Assembly: GCA_040880465.1 (NCBI GenBank)
Contig: JBBDIK010000007.1
Location: forward strand, 62,001-126,000
Source: JBBDIK01 sp040880465
GTDB lineage: Bacteria > Actinomycetota > UBA4738 > JBBDHU01
Direction: 5' to 3'
DNA: 64,000 nt
The position numbers and the translations under genes are program-made. The notes under the pieces are model-generated. The model was not told the DNA's origin. It saw nothing but the letters and a program-made list of their open reading frames with translations, and did no database searches. This document shows, in pieces, positions 24,287 through 33,302 of this stretch; positions within the stretch are counted from its first letter, which is position 1, and the number at the start of each line of letters is the position of its first letter.

Positions 24287-25717
24287 ATGACCACGTCCAG
24301 TGAGGTCCTGGCGATGGCGGCCGATGCCGACGCCCAGATCGTCGACCTGCGGTTCTGCGACCTGCCCGGCCTGATGCAGCACTTCTCGATCCCGATCGGC
24401 CAGTTCAACGAAGACCTGTTCGCCGAAGGGATCGGATTCGACGGTTCCTCGATCCGTGGCTTCCAGGAGATCCAGGAATCGGACATGCTCCTCACGCTCG
24501 ACCCGGACACGGCCTTCATCGACCCGTTCACCCAGCACCCGACCCTCGTGATCAACTGCTTCGTCAAGGACCCGGTCACGGGCGAGAGGTATAGCCGCGA
24601 CCCGCGCCACATCGCCCAGAAGGCCGAGCTGTACCTGCAGCAGACCGGCATCGCCGACACCTCGTTCTGGGGCCCCGAGGTCGAGTTCTTCATCTTCGAC
24701 TCCGTCCGCTTCGACCAGAACCAGCACGAGGGGTACTACTTCATCGACGCCGTGGAGGGCGTGTGGAACTCCGGTTCCGAGGACGGCGGTGACGGGACCC
24801 CGAACCGTGGCTACAAGCCCCGGTACAAGGAGGGATACTTCCCGCTCCCGCCCATGGACCACTACCAGGACCTGCGCAGTGAGATGATCCTGAACCTGGA
24901 CAAGGTCGGCATCGAGATCGAGGTCCACCACCACGAGGTCGGCACCGCCGGCCAGGCCGAGATCGACATGCGCTACGACACGCTCCTGTCCGCCGCCGAC
25001 AAGGTGATGAAGTACAAGTACGTGGTCAAGCAGACGGCGTGGCAGGCCGGAAAGACCGTCACCTTCATGCCGAAGCCGATCTTCCAGGACAACGGGTCGG
25101 GCATGCACACGCACCAGTCGCTATGGGCCGATGGCACCAACCTGTTCTTCGACGAGAACGGGTACGCCGGGCTCTCGGACACGGCCCGTTGGTACATAGG
25201 TGGCCTCTTGCAGCACGCACCGGCGATCCTGGCGTTCTCGAACCCGACGACGAACTCGTACCGCCGGCTCGTGCCGGGCTACGAGGCGCCGATCAACCTG
25301 GTCTACTCGCAGCGGAACCGCAGCGCGTGCATCCGCATCCCGCTGTTCTTCACGTCGCCGGCTGCGAAGCGGCTGGAGTTCCGGACGCCCGATCCGTCGT
25401 GCAACCCGTACCTTTCGTTCTCGGCGCAGCTCCTGGCGGGGCTCGACGGGGTCAAGAACAAGATCGAGCCGCCGGATCCGATGGACAAGGACCTGTACGA
25501 CCTGCCGCCCGAGGAGAAGGCCGGCATCAAGCAAGTCCCCGGTTCTCTGGAGGAGGTCCTTGACGCGCTCGAGGCCGACCACCAGTTCCTGTTGGAGGGC
25601 GGCGTGTTCACGCAGGACGTGATCGACACGTGGATCGAGTACAAGCGGGTGCATGAACTCGATGCGGTCCGGTTGCGGCCGCACCCGTACGAGTTCTACC
25701 TGTACTACGACCTCTAG
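24287..25717 (+). CDS. glnA: Glutamine synthetase type I, adenylylatable (GlnA1-like)
   Basis: A 476-residue GSI-beta enzyme that makes glutamine from glutamate, ammonia and ATP. FAEGIGFDGSSIRGF, FWGPEVEFFIFD, NGSGMHTHQS and NRSACIRIP are the usual substrate and metal motifs. The adenylylation site is present as Tyr404 in KDLYDLPPEE, and glnE, encoding the modifying enzyme, lies 1.8 kb downstream. ATG 24287 has AGGAAAGGGG upstream. A GlnR box precedes it. It is most likely the main assimilatory GS. Confidence 0.96.
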   Translation: MTTSSEVLAMAADADAQIVDLRFCDLPGLMQHFSIPIGQFNEDLFAEGIGFDGSSIRGFQEIQESDMLLTLDPDTAFIDPFTQHPTLVINCFVKDPVTGERYSRDPRHIAQKAELYLQQTGIADTSFWGPEVEFFIFDSVRFDQNQHEGYYFIDAVEGVWNSGSEDGGDGTPNRGYKPRYKEGYFPLPPMDHYQDLRSEMILNLDKVGIEIEVHHHEVGTAGQAEIDMRYDTLLSAADKVMKYKYVVKQTAWQAGKTVTFMPKPIFQDNGSGMHTHQSLWADGTNLFFDENGYAGLSDTARWYIGGLLQHAPAILAFSNPTTNSYRRLVPGYEAPINLVYSQRNRSACIRIPLFFTSPAAKRLEFRTPDPSCNPYLSFSAQLLAGLDGVKNKIEPPDPMDKDLYDLPPEEKAGIKQVPGSLEEVLDALEADHQFLLEGGVFTQDVIDTWIEYKRVHELDAVRLRPHPYEFYLYYDL

Positions 25718-25767
25718 ACCGAGGAACGGTCCGCGCGCATCTCCCGGTGTGCCGGTAGCATCGTCCC

Positions 25768-27156
25768 ATGACCAGACGGGCTCGCCTCACCGCCACCCTC
25801 TTGGTGGCCACGGTCACCGCATCGTCGATGGGCGCCACGCAGGCGGCCCCTCCGACGCCGAGTGCGCGCGTCTCCGGCCAACCCAGCATCGTCCTGATCG
25901 TCACCGACGACCAGCGCTGGGACACCCTGTGGGCGATGCCGCGCGTTCAGGAACTGCTGGTCGACCAGGGACTGACCTTCCAGAACTCGTTCGTCGTCAA
26001 TCCCGTGTGCTGCCCCAGCCGCACGAGCATGCTGACCGGCCAGTACTCACATTCGAGCGGTGTCTACAGCAACGAGTTCCCGTACGGGATCGAGGCGTTC
26101 GATCCTGACGAAACCATCGCCACATGGCTACGTGCGGACGGCTACGACACCGCCCTGATCGGCAAGTACCTCAACCGCTATGCGGGGAGGCGGATCCCCC
26201 CCGGCTGGTCCCACTGGGCCGTGCAATGGGATGGGAAGGACGTCGAGTACTACGACTACACCATGAACATCGACGGGAAGATCGTCCGTTACGGCTCCGA
26301 TCCCGCCGACTATTCGACCCGCGCGTGGAGCCGGCTGTCGACCGACTTCATACGCGATACCGCAGGCCCCCTGTTCCTGATGTTCGCGCCGAAAGCGCCG
26401 CACGACCCGGGGACCCCTGCGCCTACGGACAAGCGGGCCTTCAAAGGGCTCGGGACATGGCGTCCGGCGAGCTACAACGAGCTCGATGTGTCGGACAAGC
26501 CGGCGTGGGTTCAGCAGCTCCCGGTCCTGGATGCCGAGGCGAGCCGGGTGATCGACCGATTCCGCAAGTCCCAATATCGCTCGCTCCTGGCTGTCGATCG
26601 GGCCGTCGCGGACATCGTGGACGCACTTCAGGACACCGGACGTCTCGGCAACACCATGATCGTGTTCACGTCGGACAACGGCATGCTCTGGGGCGAGCAT
26701 CGGTGGCGGGGCAAGCTCGCTCCGTACGAGGAAAGTATCCGCGTACCGCTGGTGGTGCGCTATGACCCCCTGACGTCCGTGCCGGGAACCGACACCCACC
26801 TCGTCGCCAACATCGATCTGACACCGACCTTCGCCGAACTGGCGGGAGTGCCCACGATGGGGGTCGACGGCGCAAGCCTGGTGCCGCTCCTTTCGCCACC
26901 GGCAGGAGGGTGGCGTACCGACTTCCTCATCGAGCACATCAACCACGTGGTCCCGACCTACTGCGCCGTCCGCAACGAAGGGTTCCTCTACGTCGACTAC
27001 GACAACGGTGACGAGGAGTTCTACGACCTCGCCGCCGATCCGCTGCAGATGGACAACATCGTGACGGACCCTGGGTACGCGGCGACGCTCTCCGCGATGC
27101 AGGCCCGACTGGCACAGCTGTGCGTCCCACCGCCACCCGGTTCTAGCCTGCCCTAG
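25768..27156 (+). CDS. Secreted sulfatase (N-sulfoglucosamine/GlcNAc-6-sulfatase type)
   Basis: A 462-residue alkaline-phosphatase-fold sulfatase with a signal peptide (1 to about 26). The active-site signature is CCPSRTSMLTG: Cys81 is the residue converted to formylglycine (C-x-P-S-R). DDQRW (47-51), GKYLNRY and SDNGMLWGEH supply metal-site residues. It probably releases sulfate from sulfated glycans outside the cell. TAGCAT at 25756-25761 plus six bases precedes ATG 25768, a leaderless layout. It is converging with the gene at 27161. Confidence 0.9.
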   Translation: MTRRARLTATLLVATVTASSMGATQAAPPTPSARVSGQPSIVLIVTDDQRWDTLWAMPRVQELLVDQGLTFQNSFVVNPVCCPSRTSMLTGQYSHSSGVYSNEFPYGIEAFDPDETIATWLRADGYDTALIGKYLNRYAGRRIPPGWSHWAVQWDGKDVEYYDYTMNIDGKIVRYGSDPADYSTRAWSRLSTDFIRDTAGPLFLMFAPKAPHDPGTPAPTDKRAFKGLGTWRPASYNELDVSDKPAWVQQLPVLDAEASRVIDRFRKSQYRSLLAVDRAVADIVDALQDTGRLGNTMIVFTSDNGMLWGEHRWRGKLAPYEESIRVPLVVRYDPLTSVPGTDTHLVANIDLTPTFAELAGVPTMGVDGASLVPLLSPPAGGWRTDFLIEHINHVVPTYCAVRNEGFLYVDYDNGDEEFYDLAADPLQMDNIVTDPGYAATLSAMQARLAQLCVPPPPGSSLP

Positions 27157-27160
27157 TCGG

Positions 27161-27457
27161 TCAGGCCTTCCAGCTCGCTTCGCCGCCTTGGTGTTCGTCT
27201 AGGTACTCGATGTAGATGGGGCGCAAGGCGTCCGCTAGGTCACCCTCGTCGGCATGCAGGAGGTCGCGGACCCGCTCCATCAGGCTGTGCACGTCCATCG
27301 TCGCCTCGTCGACGTTGCCGGCGGCGGCCTCCGCTGCGGGGATCGCCTTCAACAGGCTCCAGAAGAACCCGACGTCGACGCGATGCTTGGCCAAGGACAT
27401 GGCGCGCTCGGCGAGTTCCTCGGAGGAGAGTTCGTCGAATTCTTCACGGGTCGGCAT
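27161..27457 (-). CDS. Conserved-looking 98-residue acidic protein, unknown
   Basis: A small soluble, helical, acidic protein (TREEFDELSSEELAERAM...). I recognise no family. It begins 20 bases after the glnE stop on the same strand, so it may be co-transcribed with glnE. Normal codon use and a sensible ATG support a real gene. Confidence 0.65.
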   Translation of the reverse strand: MPTREEFDELSSEELAERAMSLAKHRVDVGFFWSLLKAIPAAEAAAGNVDEATMDVHSLMERVRDLLHADEGDLADALRPIYIEYLDEHQGGEASWKA

Positions 27458-27477
27458 GCGCCAAACCTAGCACGGAC

Positions 27478-30156
27478 TCACACCGTAGGACCCTCATCGA
27501 ACTCTTCGACCTCTGCGAAGACCCGCTCCATCGCGCGCCGCGAACGCTGCGTGATCCGGAGGTAGTCCTCGAGGAAGCTCTGACGCGGGTACTCCTCGTA
27601 CCCGAGCCTCCGGGCGAGGGCCGTCTGTTCCTCCGGCGACGCGGGGAGGGCCTCGGCGGGGATCCGCCGGTCCATCTCGGAAGCGTTCTTGACCTCGGTC
27701 AGGAACACGAACGCCCGCGCCAGGGCGTGGGCCGCCCCGTCTTCCAGGACATGCGCAGCCGCCAGTGCCTCGATGGCCTCCAGCGTTCCGCGCGCCCGGA
27801 CCTCCGGGAGCCGACCCCCGTGGCGCATCAGCGAGACCTCGACCGCGAACTGCACATCTGCGAGCCCACCGTGGCCCAGTTTGAAGTGGAACCGGCGCGC
27901 ATCGGCCGGCTTCACCCGCTCGCTCTCGATACGGCCGCGCATCCGCAGGATCTCAGCCGCGCGCTCGACCGGAAGCACCTCCGGGTACGCGAGGTCGGCC
28001 GCGTTGGACTCGAAGCGCCGGCCGAGGCCCTCGTCACCCGCGATCGCTCGCGTCCGCAGGAGCGCCTGGAACTCCCAGGTCTCGGCCCATCGCTGCCAGT
28101 ACTCGAGATAGCTGGTGAGGCTGCGCGCGAGCGGACCATTGCGCCCCTCGGGCCGCAGGTCGGCGTCCGGCTCCCACCCGGCCGCCCGGATGCCGACGAG
28201 CACCGCCTCCGCGATCTCCCGCGCCCGGCGCAGATCCTCGCCTCCCTCGCCCTCGTACACGAACATCACGTCTAGATCCGACGCGAAGTTGAGTTCGTGC
28301 GCACCGAGCTTCCCGAATCCCATGACCGCGAAGGGGATAGCGGGAGACGCCGCCTCCAGGGCCCCAGCGATCACGTCGTCGGCGATATCGGCCAGCGACC
28401 GTCCCACACCGGGGGCGTCGAGTTCCCGGGCCGAATAGGCCGCTACGACGGAGACGAGCCGGGTTGCCGAACCCTCGGGCTCCTCCATGGCGACGGCCCG
28501 GACCCGGTCGGGTTCGGCAACGAGCAGGTCGGTCGCGAACGAGGAGGCACCCGCGACGTGCGCGAGCCGTCGGACCGACGACGGATCGCGGGCCATGTCG
28601 TCGGCGAGCCGACTATCGGCCGCGACGGACCCGATGATGCGCTGGAACCTGCGGAGCGCCGCGTCGGGGTCGGCGGACAGGGCGAGGACCGGAGCGATCA
28701 CGGGGAAGACATGGGCAAGCACCTTGCCCATCCGCAGGGAGGGATCGACAAGTTCCTCGAGCGAGCCGTACGCGGCGTCCGGCTGCCGGAACCCGAGACT
28801 GCCGAGCAATTCCTCGGTCGGCACCCGATCCAGTCCGGACCGCGACGCGGCGGCGCCGGCGAAGGCTTCGAGCAGTGGGCGATAGAAGAGCTGCTCGTGG
28901 AGCCCCCGCACGAGCGACGTCTGCCGTTCGAACTCGGCGGTCAGCGACTCCGGACCATCCATCCCCAGGGAACGCGCGAGCACCCTCAACGTGGCGGGGT
29001 CCGTCGGCAGATCGTGGGTCTGGAGGTCGCGCACGATCTGCAATCGATGCTCCAGGGTCCGTAGGAAGCGATACGCCTCCGCGAGCTGCTCCGCGTCGTC
29101 CTCCGCGACGTAGCCCTCGGCGGCCAGCACGGTCAGCGCCGCCAGGGTGTTCGGCTCCCGCAGGCGTTCGTCGCGACGCCCGTGGACCAACTGCAGGAGT
29201 TGCACCGCGAACTCGACATCGCGGATCCCGCCGCGACCGCGCTTCACCTCGATGGAGGCCTTGCCGCGTGCGCGGATGTACTCCTCCAGACGCACCTTGG
29301 TCTGTCGGACCTCTTCGATGGCCGCCGGGGCCAACTCATCCGGATACACGGACGGGGCCACGCCCGCCATGAATGCATCGCCCAGCGCACGATCGCCCGC
29401 GACCGGCCGGGCCTTGATCATGGCCTGGCGCTCCCAGGTCGCCGCTTCCTCCTCGTAGTAGGCGAGGGTTCCCTCGAGCGAACGCGAGAGCGCACCGCCG
29501 CGTCCGCCGGGGCGCAGCGCAGGATCGACCCGAAGCGCGATGCCTTCCGAGGTCGGCTCGGACAGCGATCGGATCAGGCGAGCCGCTCCGGACTCCATCT
29601 GTTGCTGACGTTCGGGGCCCGAGCCGTCGTGCACGAACAGCAGGTCGACGTCCGACGAGTAGTTCAGCTCCGCACCGCCCAGCTTGCCGAGACCGATGAC
29701 GGCGAACCCCCCATCCGGAGCCGTCTCGGCGGCCGCTCGAGCCAAGCAGACAGAGGCGACATCGCTGATCTCACCGACGATGCTCTCCAAGCTGTCGGCG
29801 CCGAGGAGATCCCGCGCCGCGATCCGCATCATCGCTCGGCGGCGGAATCGGCGGAGCGCGTCTTCGAGGGCATACGACTCTGCGTCGCGCCGCGATTCCT
29901 CCTCGAGAGCGGCGCGAGAACGCGGCGCGAGATCCGCCAGCGCGTGCACCTCATCGGGATGGGCGACCAAGAAGTCAGCGGCGGCGCTCGAGTAGCCGAG
30001 GAGCCGGGTAGCGGCCGGCAGGACTTCCGGCGACATCAGGAGAGCCCGAGCCTCTGGATCCTCGCCAACGCGCGAGAGCGCGACTCGGGCACGTTCCGGA
30101 TCGGGCGCGACGACGAGGGCGCCGTCCAACTCCTCAGACCCCGGGCCTCCGCTCAC
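27478..30156 (-). CDS. glnE: Glutamine synthetase adenylyltransferase/deadenylase
   Basis: An 892-residue bifunctional enzyme that adds AMP to, and removes it from, a glutamine synthetase tyrosine. It holds the two nucleotidyltransferase domains of the family: GLGKLGGAELNYSSDVDLL (155-173) for one activity and GFGKLGAHELNFASDLDVM (about 620-640) for the other. The target Tyr404 occurs in the nearby glnA product. The start is GTG 30156, seven bases after TACGAT (30169-30164), so it is probably leaderless. Confidence 0.96.
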   Translation of the reverse strand: MSGGPGSEELDGALVVAPDPERARVALSRVGEDPEARALLMSPEVLPAATRLLGYSSAAADFLVAHPDEVHALADLAPRSRAALEEESRRDAESYALEDALRRFRRRAMMRIAARDLLGADSLESIVGEISDVASVCLARAAAETAPDGGFAVIGLGKLGGAELNYSSDVDLLFVHDGSGPERQQQMESGAARLIRSLSEPTSEGIALRVDPALRPGGRGGALSRSLEGTLAYYEEEAATWERQAMIKARPVAGDRALGDAFMAGVAPSVYPDELAPAAIEEVRQTKVRLEEYIRARGKASIEVKRGRGGIRDVEFAVQLLQLVHGRRDERLREPNTLAALTVLAAEGYVAEDDAEQLAEAYRFLRTLEHRLQIVRDLQTHDLPTDPATLRVLARSLGMDGPESLTAEFERQTSLVRGLHEQLFYRPLLEAFAGAAASRSGLDRVPTEELLGSLGFRQPDAAYGSLEELVDPSLRMGKVLAHVFPVIAPVLALSADPDAALRRFQRIIGSVAADSRLADDMARDPSSVRRLAHVAGASSFATDLLVAEPDRVRAVAMEEPEGSATRLVSVVAAYSARELDAPGVGRSLADIADDVIAGALEAASPAIPFAVMGFGKLGAHELNFASDLDVMFVYEGEGGEDLRRAREIAEAVLVGIRAAGWEPDADLRPEGRNGPLARSLTSYLEYWQRWAETWEFQALLRTRAIAGDEGLGRRFESNAADLAYPEVLPVERAAEILRMRGRIESERVKPADARRFHFKLGHGGLADVQFAVEVSLMRHGGRLPEVRARGTLEAIEALAAAHVLEDGAAHALARAFVFLTEVKNASEMDRRIPAEALPASPEEQTALARRLGYEEYPRQSFLEDYLRITQRSRRAMERVFAEVEEFDEGPTV

Positions 30157-30192
30157 CGTGCGAATCGTACCCAGGAGGCGGCGCCCGAAGCG

Positions 30193-31338
30193 TCAGTCCG
30201 ACTGATCCGCCTCCGGAGAGGGGTATCCGCTCTTCGGTGCTTCCGTCGCACTGTCGGTGTTGGCTTCGCCGCCGGTCGCCTCGTCGGGGGGAGCGACGGG
30301 CGCCGTGTAGCGAACCTGCTCCCACGCCTTCTCGATGTCGGCTTGAGTAGGAGGCTCCCAGAAGCCCGACACCGACATCCGATACACGACCTCGTCGTAT
30401 GTCCAGTACAGCGTGTACCACGACAGCCGCCCGGCGACCCCTTCCTTCCACAGCTCGGCCTTGTCCGTCGTCGGGAAGCCGGACACCTTGGTTCCTCGCG
30501 GGATCTCGGTCGGCCGGGTGCTGACCTCGATCAAGCCGTAAGGATCGCCATCGACCGACGACCCCTGGAACGCACGGCCGGGGATCACGATCATCGAATC
30601 GAGGTGATACGCGTCGGTATCGGGGATCCACGCGGTCACGATCTGCGCCTGGTCGGCCGCCTTCTGCGCGCACTCCTCGGTCATCGAGTCTCGGCAGATG
30701 ACCGCCGACTGGGCAACCTGCTTCCCGGAATAGAAGTCCTTCAGCTTGGCCGCCAAGGTAGTCGCCTGCGAGAAGAAGAGGAGGAGCGCCGCCGTCATGG
30801 CCACGCTGATCAGAACGACCACGACGATGCTCGTCGCGGCGTCACCCTTCTTCTTGCGCTTCGCGTGTTTCGTACGACGCTCGATCGCATGTCCGGCCAG
30901 GCCCGCGATCGCGCCACCGACGGCCGCTGCGGGAACCGCGAGCAGGCCCGCGGAGAGCGTCGGCAGGAAGAATGCCGGCCCGAAGACGAGCACGATGGCG
31001 AAGACGAAGGTCCACGATCCACCGGTGACGGCGCCGCGGTCGCCCGCGCGCCGAAGGGCGATCCAGGCTCCCGCAGCCGTCCACGCCGGCAAGGTGCCGA
31101 AGAGCACGGCGTAGGGGATCAACAACTTGAGGGACGCACATCCGAGGAGGGCGATCGCACCGAGTGCCGCCCCGATCGCGCCACCGATCGCCGCGGGTAC
31201 GAAGGCCGCGAGACGCGAGGTCGGCGTGTCCTGGTCTGCCGCAGCCTCGGGAGGAGTGTCGTCTCCGGATGCCTCGGACTCTTGAGCCGAGGGCTCGGAG
31301 GTCGCCTCGGGCTCGTCCCCGCGCTCATCGGATGGCAT
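30193..31338 (-). CDS. Multi-pass membrane protein with acidic N-terminus, unknown
   Basis: A 381-residue protein. The first 42 residues are Glu/Asp/Ser-rich; about four hydrophobic segments follow (43-66, 72-95, 105-128, 130-150), then a basic KHAKRKKKG stretch, another transmembrane segment (about 168-190), and a C-terminal globular part of about 180 residues. I recognise no family. It lies just upstream of glnE on the same strand, but glnE has its own -10 box in the 36-base gap. Confidence 0.72.
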   Translation of the reverse strand: MPSDERGDEPEATSEPSAQESEASGDDTPPEAAADQDTPTSRLAAFVPAAIGGAIGAALGAIALLGCASLKLLIPYAVLFGTLPAWTAAGAWIALRRAGDRGAVTGGSWTFVFAIVLVFGPAFFLPTLSAGLLAVPAAAVGGAIAGLAGHAIERRTKHAKRKKKGDAATSIVVVVLISVAMTAALLLFFSQATTLAAKLKDFYSGKQVAQSAVICRDSMTEECAQKAADQAQIVTAWIPDTDAYHLDSMIVIPGRAFQGSSVDGDPYGLIEVSTRPTEIPRGTKVSGFPTTDKAELWKEGVAGRLSWYTLYWTYDEVVYRMSVSGFWEPPTQADIEKAWEQVRYTAPVAPPDEATGGEANTDSATEAPKSGYPSPEADQSD

Positions 31339-31372
31339 GAGGAGAATCCTCTCACACCGTCCCGCGGCGGAA

Positions 31373-31415
31373 TTAACCCGGGCGTAACCGAAGGCGGGTC
31401 AGGCGCGGCTAGCCT
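31373..31415 (+). promoter_or_regulatory. GlnR-type box and -10 element upstream of the second glnA
   Basis: TTAAC (31373-31377), six bases, GTAAC (31384-31388), then 21 bases to the TAGCCT -10 box (31410-31415). Motif and spacing match the first glnA promoter. The box covers the position where a -35 element would lie. Confidence 0.65.
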
Positions 31416-31422
31416 GGCTCGC

Positions 31423-32748
31423 ATGGCCCTGACCGAAGAAGCGCAGTACGTCCTGCGCGCCGTCGAGGAACGAGGGATCCGGTTCATCCGTCTCTGGTTC
31501 ACCGACGTGCTCGGGTTCTTGAAGGCGTTCACGATCCCGTCCCAAGAACTCGAGGCGGCGTTCGCCGACGGCATGGGGTTCGACGGCTCGTCGATCGAAG
31601 GATTCAGCCGTATCCAGGAGTCCGACATGATCGCCGTCCCCGACCCATCGACGTTCCAGGTAGTCCCGTGGCGAGGTGAAGACACCGTCGCCCGGATGTT
31701 CTGCGACGTGATCGATCCCGACGGCGACCCGTTCGACGGCGACCCGCGCCACGTCCTGAAACGCCAGCTCAAGCGCGCCGCCGACCTGGGATACACCTTC
31801 TACGTCGGCCCTGAACTCGAGTACTTCTATTTCCGCAGCGCCGAGAAGCCCGAGTTCCTGGATCGGGGCGGCTACTTCGACGAGACGCTCGACGTCGCCC
31901 CCGATTTCCGGCGCCGGACGGTCGAGTACCTGGAGGCGATGGGCATCCCCGTGGAGTACGTGCACCACGAGGTCGCGCCCTCGCAGCACGAGATCGATCT
32001 CCGGTATACCGATGCCCTGACGATGGCCGACAACGTGATGACCTACCGGCTCACGGTCAAGGAGGTCGCGGCCGAGTTCGATGTGTACGCCACTTTCATG
32101 CCGAAGCCCGTCGCGGGAGTGAACGGCAGTGGGATGCATACGCACCAATCGCTGTTCACCGGCGACCGGAACGCGTTCTTCGACTCCGACGACGAGTGCC
32201 ACCTCTCGGAGACCGGGAAGGCTTACATCGCCGGCATCCTTCGGCACGCGCCCGAGATCACGCTCGTCACCAACCAGTGGGTGAACTCGTACAAGCGTCT
32301 GGTCCCTGGATACGAAGCGCCGGTGTACGTCTGCTGGGCGCGCCGGAACCGAAGCGCCTTGGTCCGCGTGCCGATGTACAAGCCGGGCAAGGAACAGGCG
32401 ACCCGAATCGAGTACCGCTCCCCCGACCCGGCCTGCAACCCCTACCTGGCGTTCGCGGCGATGCTGGCCGCCGGCCTCGAGGGCGTCGAGAACAGCTACG
32501 AACTCCCGCCGGAGGCGTCGAACAACATCTTCGAGATGAGCGAAGAGGAGCGGCGGCTCGCCGGGATCGCATCGCTGCCCGAGGACCTGCACGAGGCGAT
32601 CGGGCTCGCGGACGGATCCAAGGTCCTGCGCGACGCCCTCGGGGACCACGTCCACGAGTACTTGATCAGGAACAAGCGCGAGGAGTGGGACGGGTACAAG
32701 ACCTACGTCACCCCGTACGAACTGGAACGCTACCTCCCCATCCTGTAG
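31423..32748 (+). CDS. Glutamine synthetase type I, second copy, not adenylylatable (GlnA2-like)
   Basis: A 441-residue GSI protein with MGFDGSSIEGF, YVGPELEYFYF, NGSGMHTHQS and NRSALVRVP. At the adenylylation position it has Phe370 (NNIFEMSEEE) in place of Tyr, so GlnE should not modify it, as in GSI-alpha/GlnA2 types. It may be a second GS or act on another substrate such as a polyamine (gamma-glutamylation). ATG 31423 is seven bases after TAGCCT; the frame open upstream to beyond 29.2 kb is antisense to glnE and rejected. Its TAG stop overlaps the next -10 box. Confidence 0.92.
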   Translation: MALTEEAQYVLRAVEERGIRFIRLWFTDVLGFLKAFTIPSQELEAAFADGMGFDGSSIEGFSRIQESDMIAVPDPSTFQVVPWRGEDTVARMFCDVIDPDGDPFDGDPRHVLKRQLKRAADLGYTFYVGPELEYFYFRSAEKPEFLDRGGYFDETLDVAPDFRRRTVEYLEAMGIPVEYVHHEVAPSQHEIDLRYTDALTMADNVMTYRLTVKEVAAEFDVYATFMPKPVAGVNGSGMHTHQSLFTGDRNAFFDSDDECHLSETGKAYIAGILRHAPEITLVTNQWVNSYKRLVPGYEAPVYVCWARRNRSALVRVPMYKPGKEQATRIEYRSPDPACNPYLAFAAMLAAGLEGVENSYELPPEASNNIFEMSEEERRLAGIASLPEDLHEAIGLADGSKVLRDALGDHVHEYLIRNKREEWDGYKTYVTPYELERYLPIL

Positions 32749-32778
32749 CCTCGCCCGCACCCGGATCGGGGAGGGATC

Positions 32779-33276
32779 ATGGAGGCGTACAACGGCTGGG
32801 TCTTGCTGCACATCATCGGGGTTGCGGGGTTCCTGACGGCGCACGGCGCCTCGACGATGCTCACGTTCCGTGTCCGGAAGGGATCCGACCCCGCCAAGCT
32901 CGGCGCGCTGCTCGAGTTCTCCGGGTCGACCACGGCCGTCATGGGCGTATCGCTCCTGCTCTTACTGGTGGGTGGCGTCGTAGCGGCGTTCCTGCATCAA
33001 CTCTGGGGCCAGTGGTGGCTGTGGAGCTCGCTCGTGCTCCTGATCCTCATGTCGGCAGTGATGACGCCGCTGGCTGCGGGCTACTTCAACCAGGTTCGAG
33101 AGGCGGTCGGCGTCCAGACCTACCAGCAGAAGAAGAAGGGTATCGAGCCCTCCGCGCCGGATCCGGAGCGGCTGGCGACGCTCCAGGCGTCGAACCGCCC
33201 GATGCTGATCGCCGCCGTCGGTCTCGGCGGCCTGCTGCTCATCCTGTTCCTGATGGTGTACAAGCCGGGCTCCTGA
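32779..33276 (+). CDS. Integral membrane protein, DUF2269-like
   Basis: A 165-residue protein with four hydrophobic segments (about 7-26, 48-72, 78-100, 140-160) and HIIGVAGFLTAHGAS in the first, resembling DUF2269-type proteins. The function is unknown. GGGAGGG lies before ATG 32779. The TAGCCT box at 32746-32751 begins with the TAG stop of glnA2, giving a leader of about 20 bases. Confidence 0.78.
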   Translation: MEAYNGWVLLHIIGVAGFLTAHGASTMLTFRVRKGSDPAKLGALLEFSGSTTAVMGVSLLLLLVGGVVAAFLHQLWGQWWLWSSLVLLILMSAVMTPLAAGYFNQVREAVGVQTYQQKKKGIEPSAPDPERLATLQASNRPMLIAAVGLGGLLLILFLMVYKPGS

Positions 33277-33302
33277 CGAACCGGGAGCGCTAGGCTGGCT
33301 CC

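Noticed and set aside
29182..31422. A long N-terminal extension of the second glnA frame
   Set aside because: It is antisense to glnE and the membrane-protein gene; glutamine synthetase homology begins at ATG 31423, just after a -10 box.
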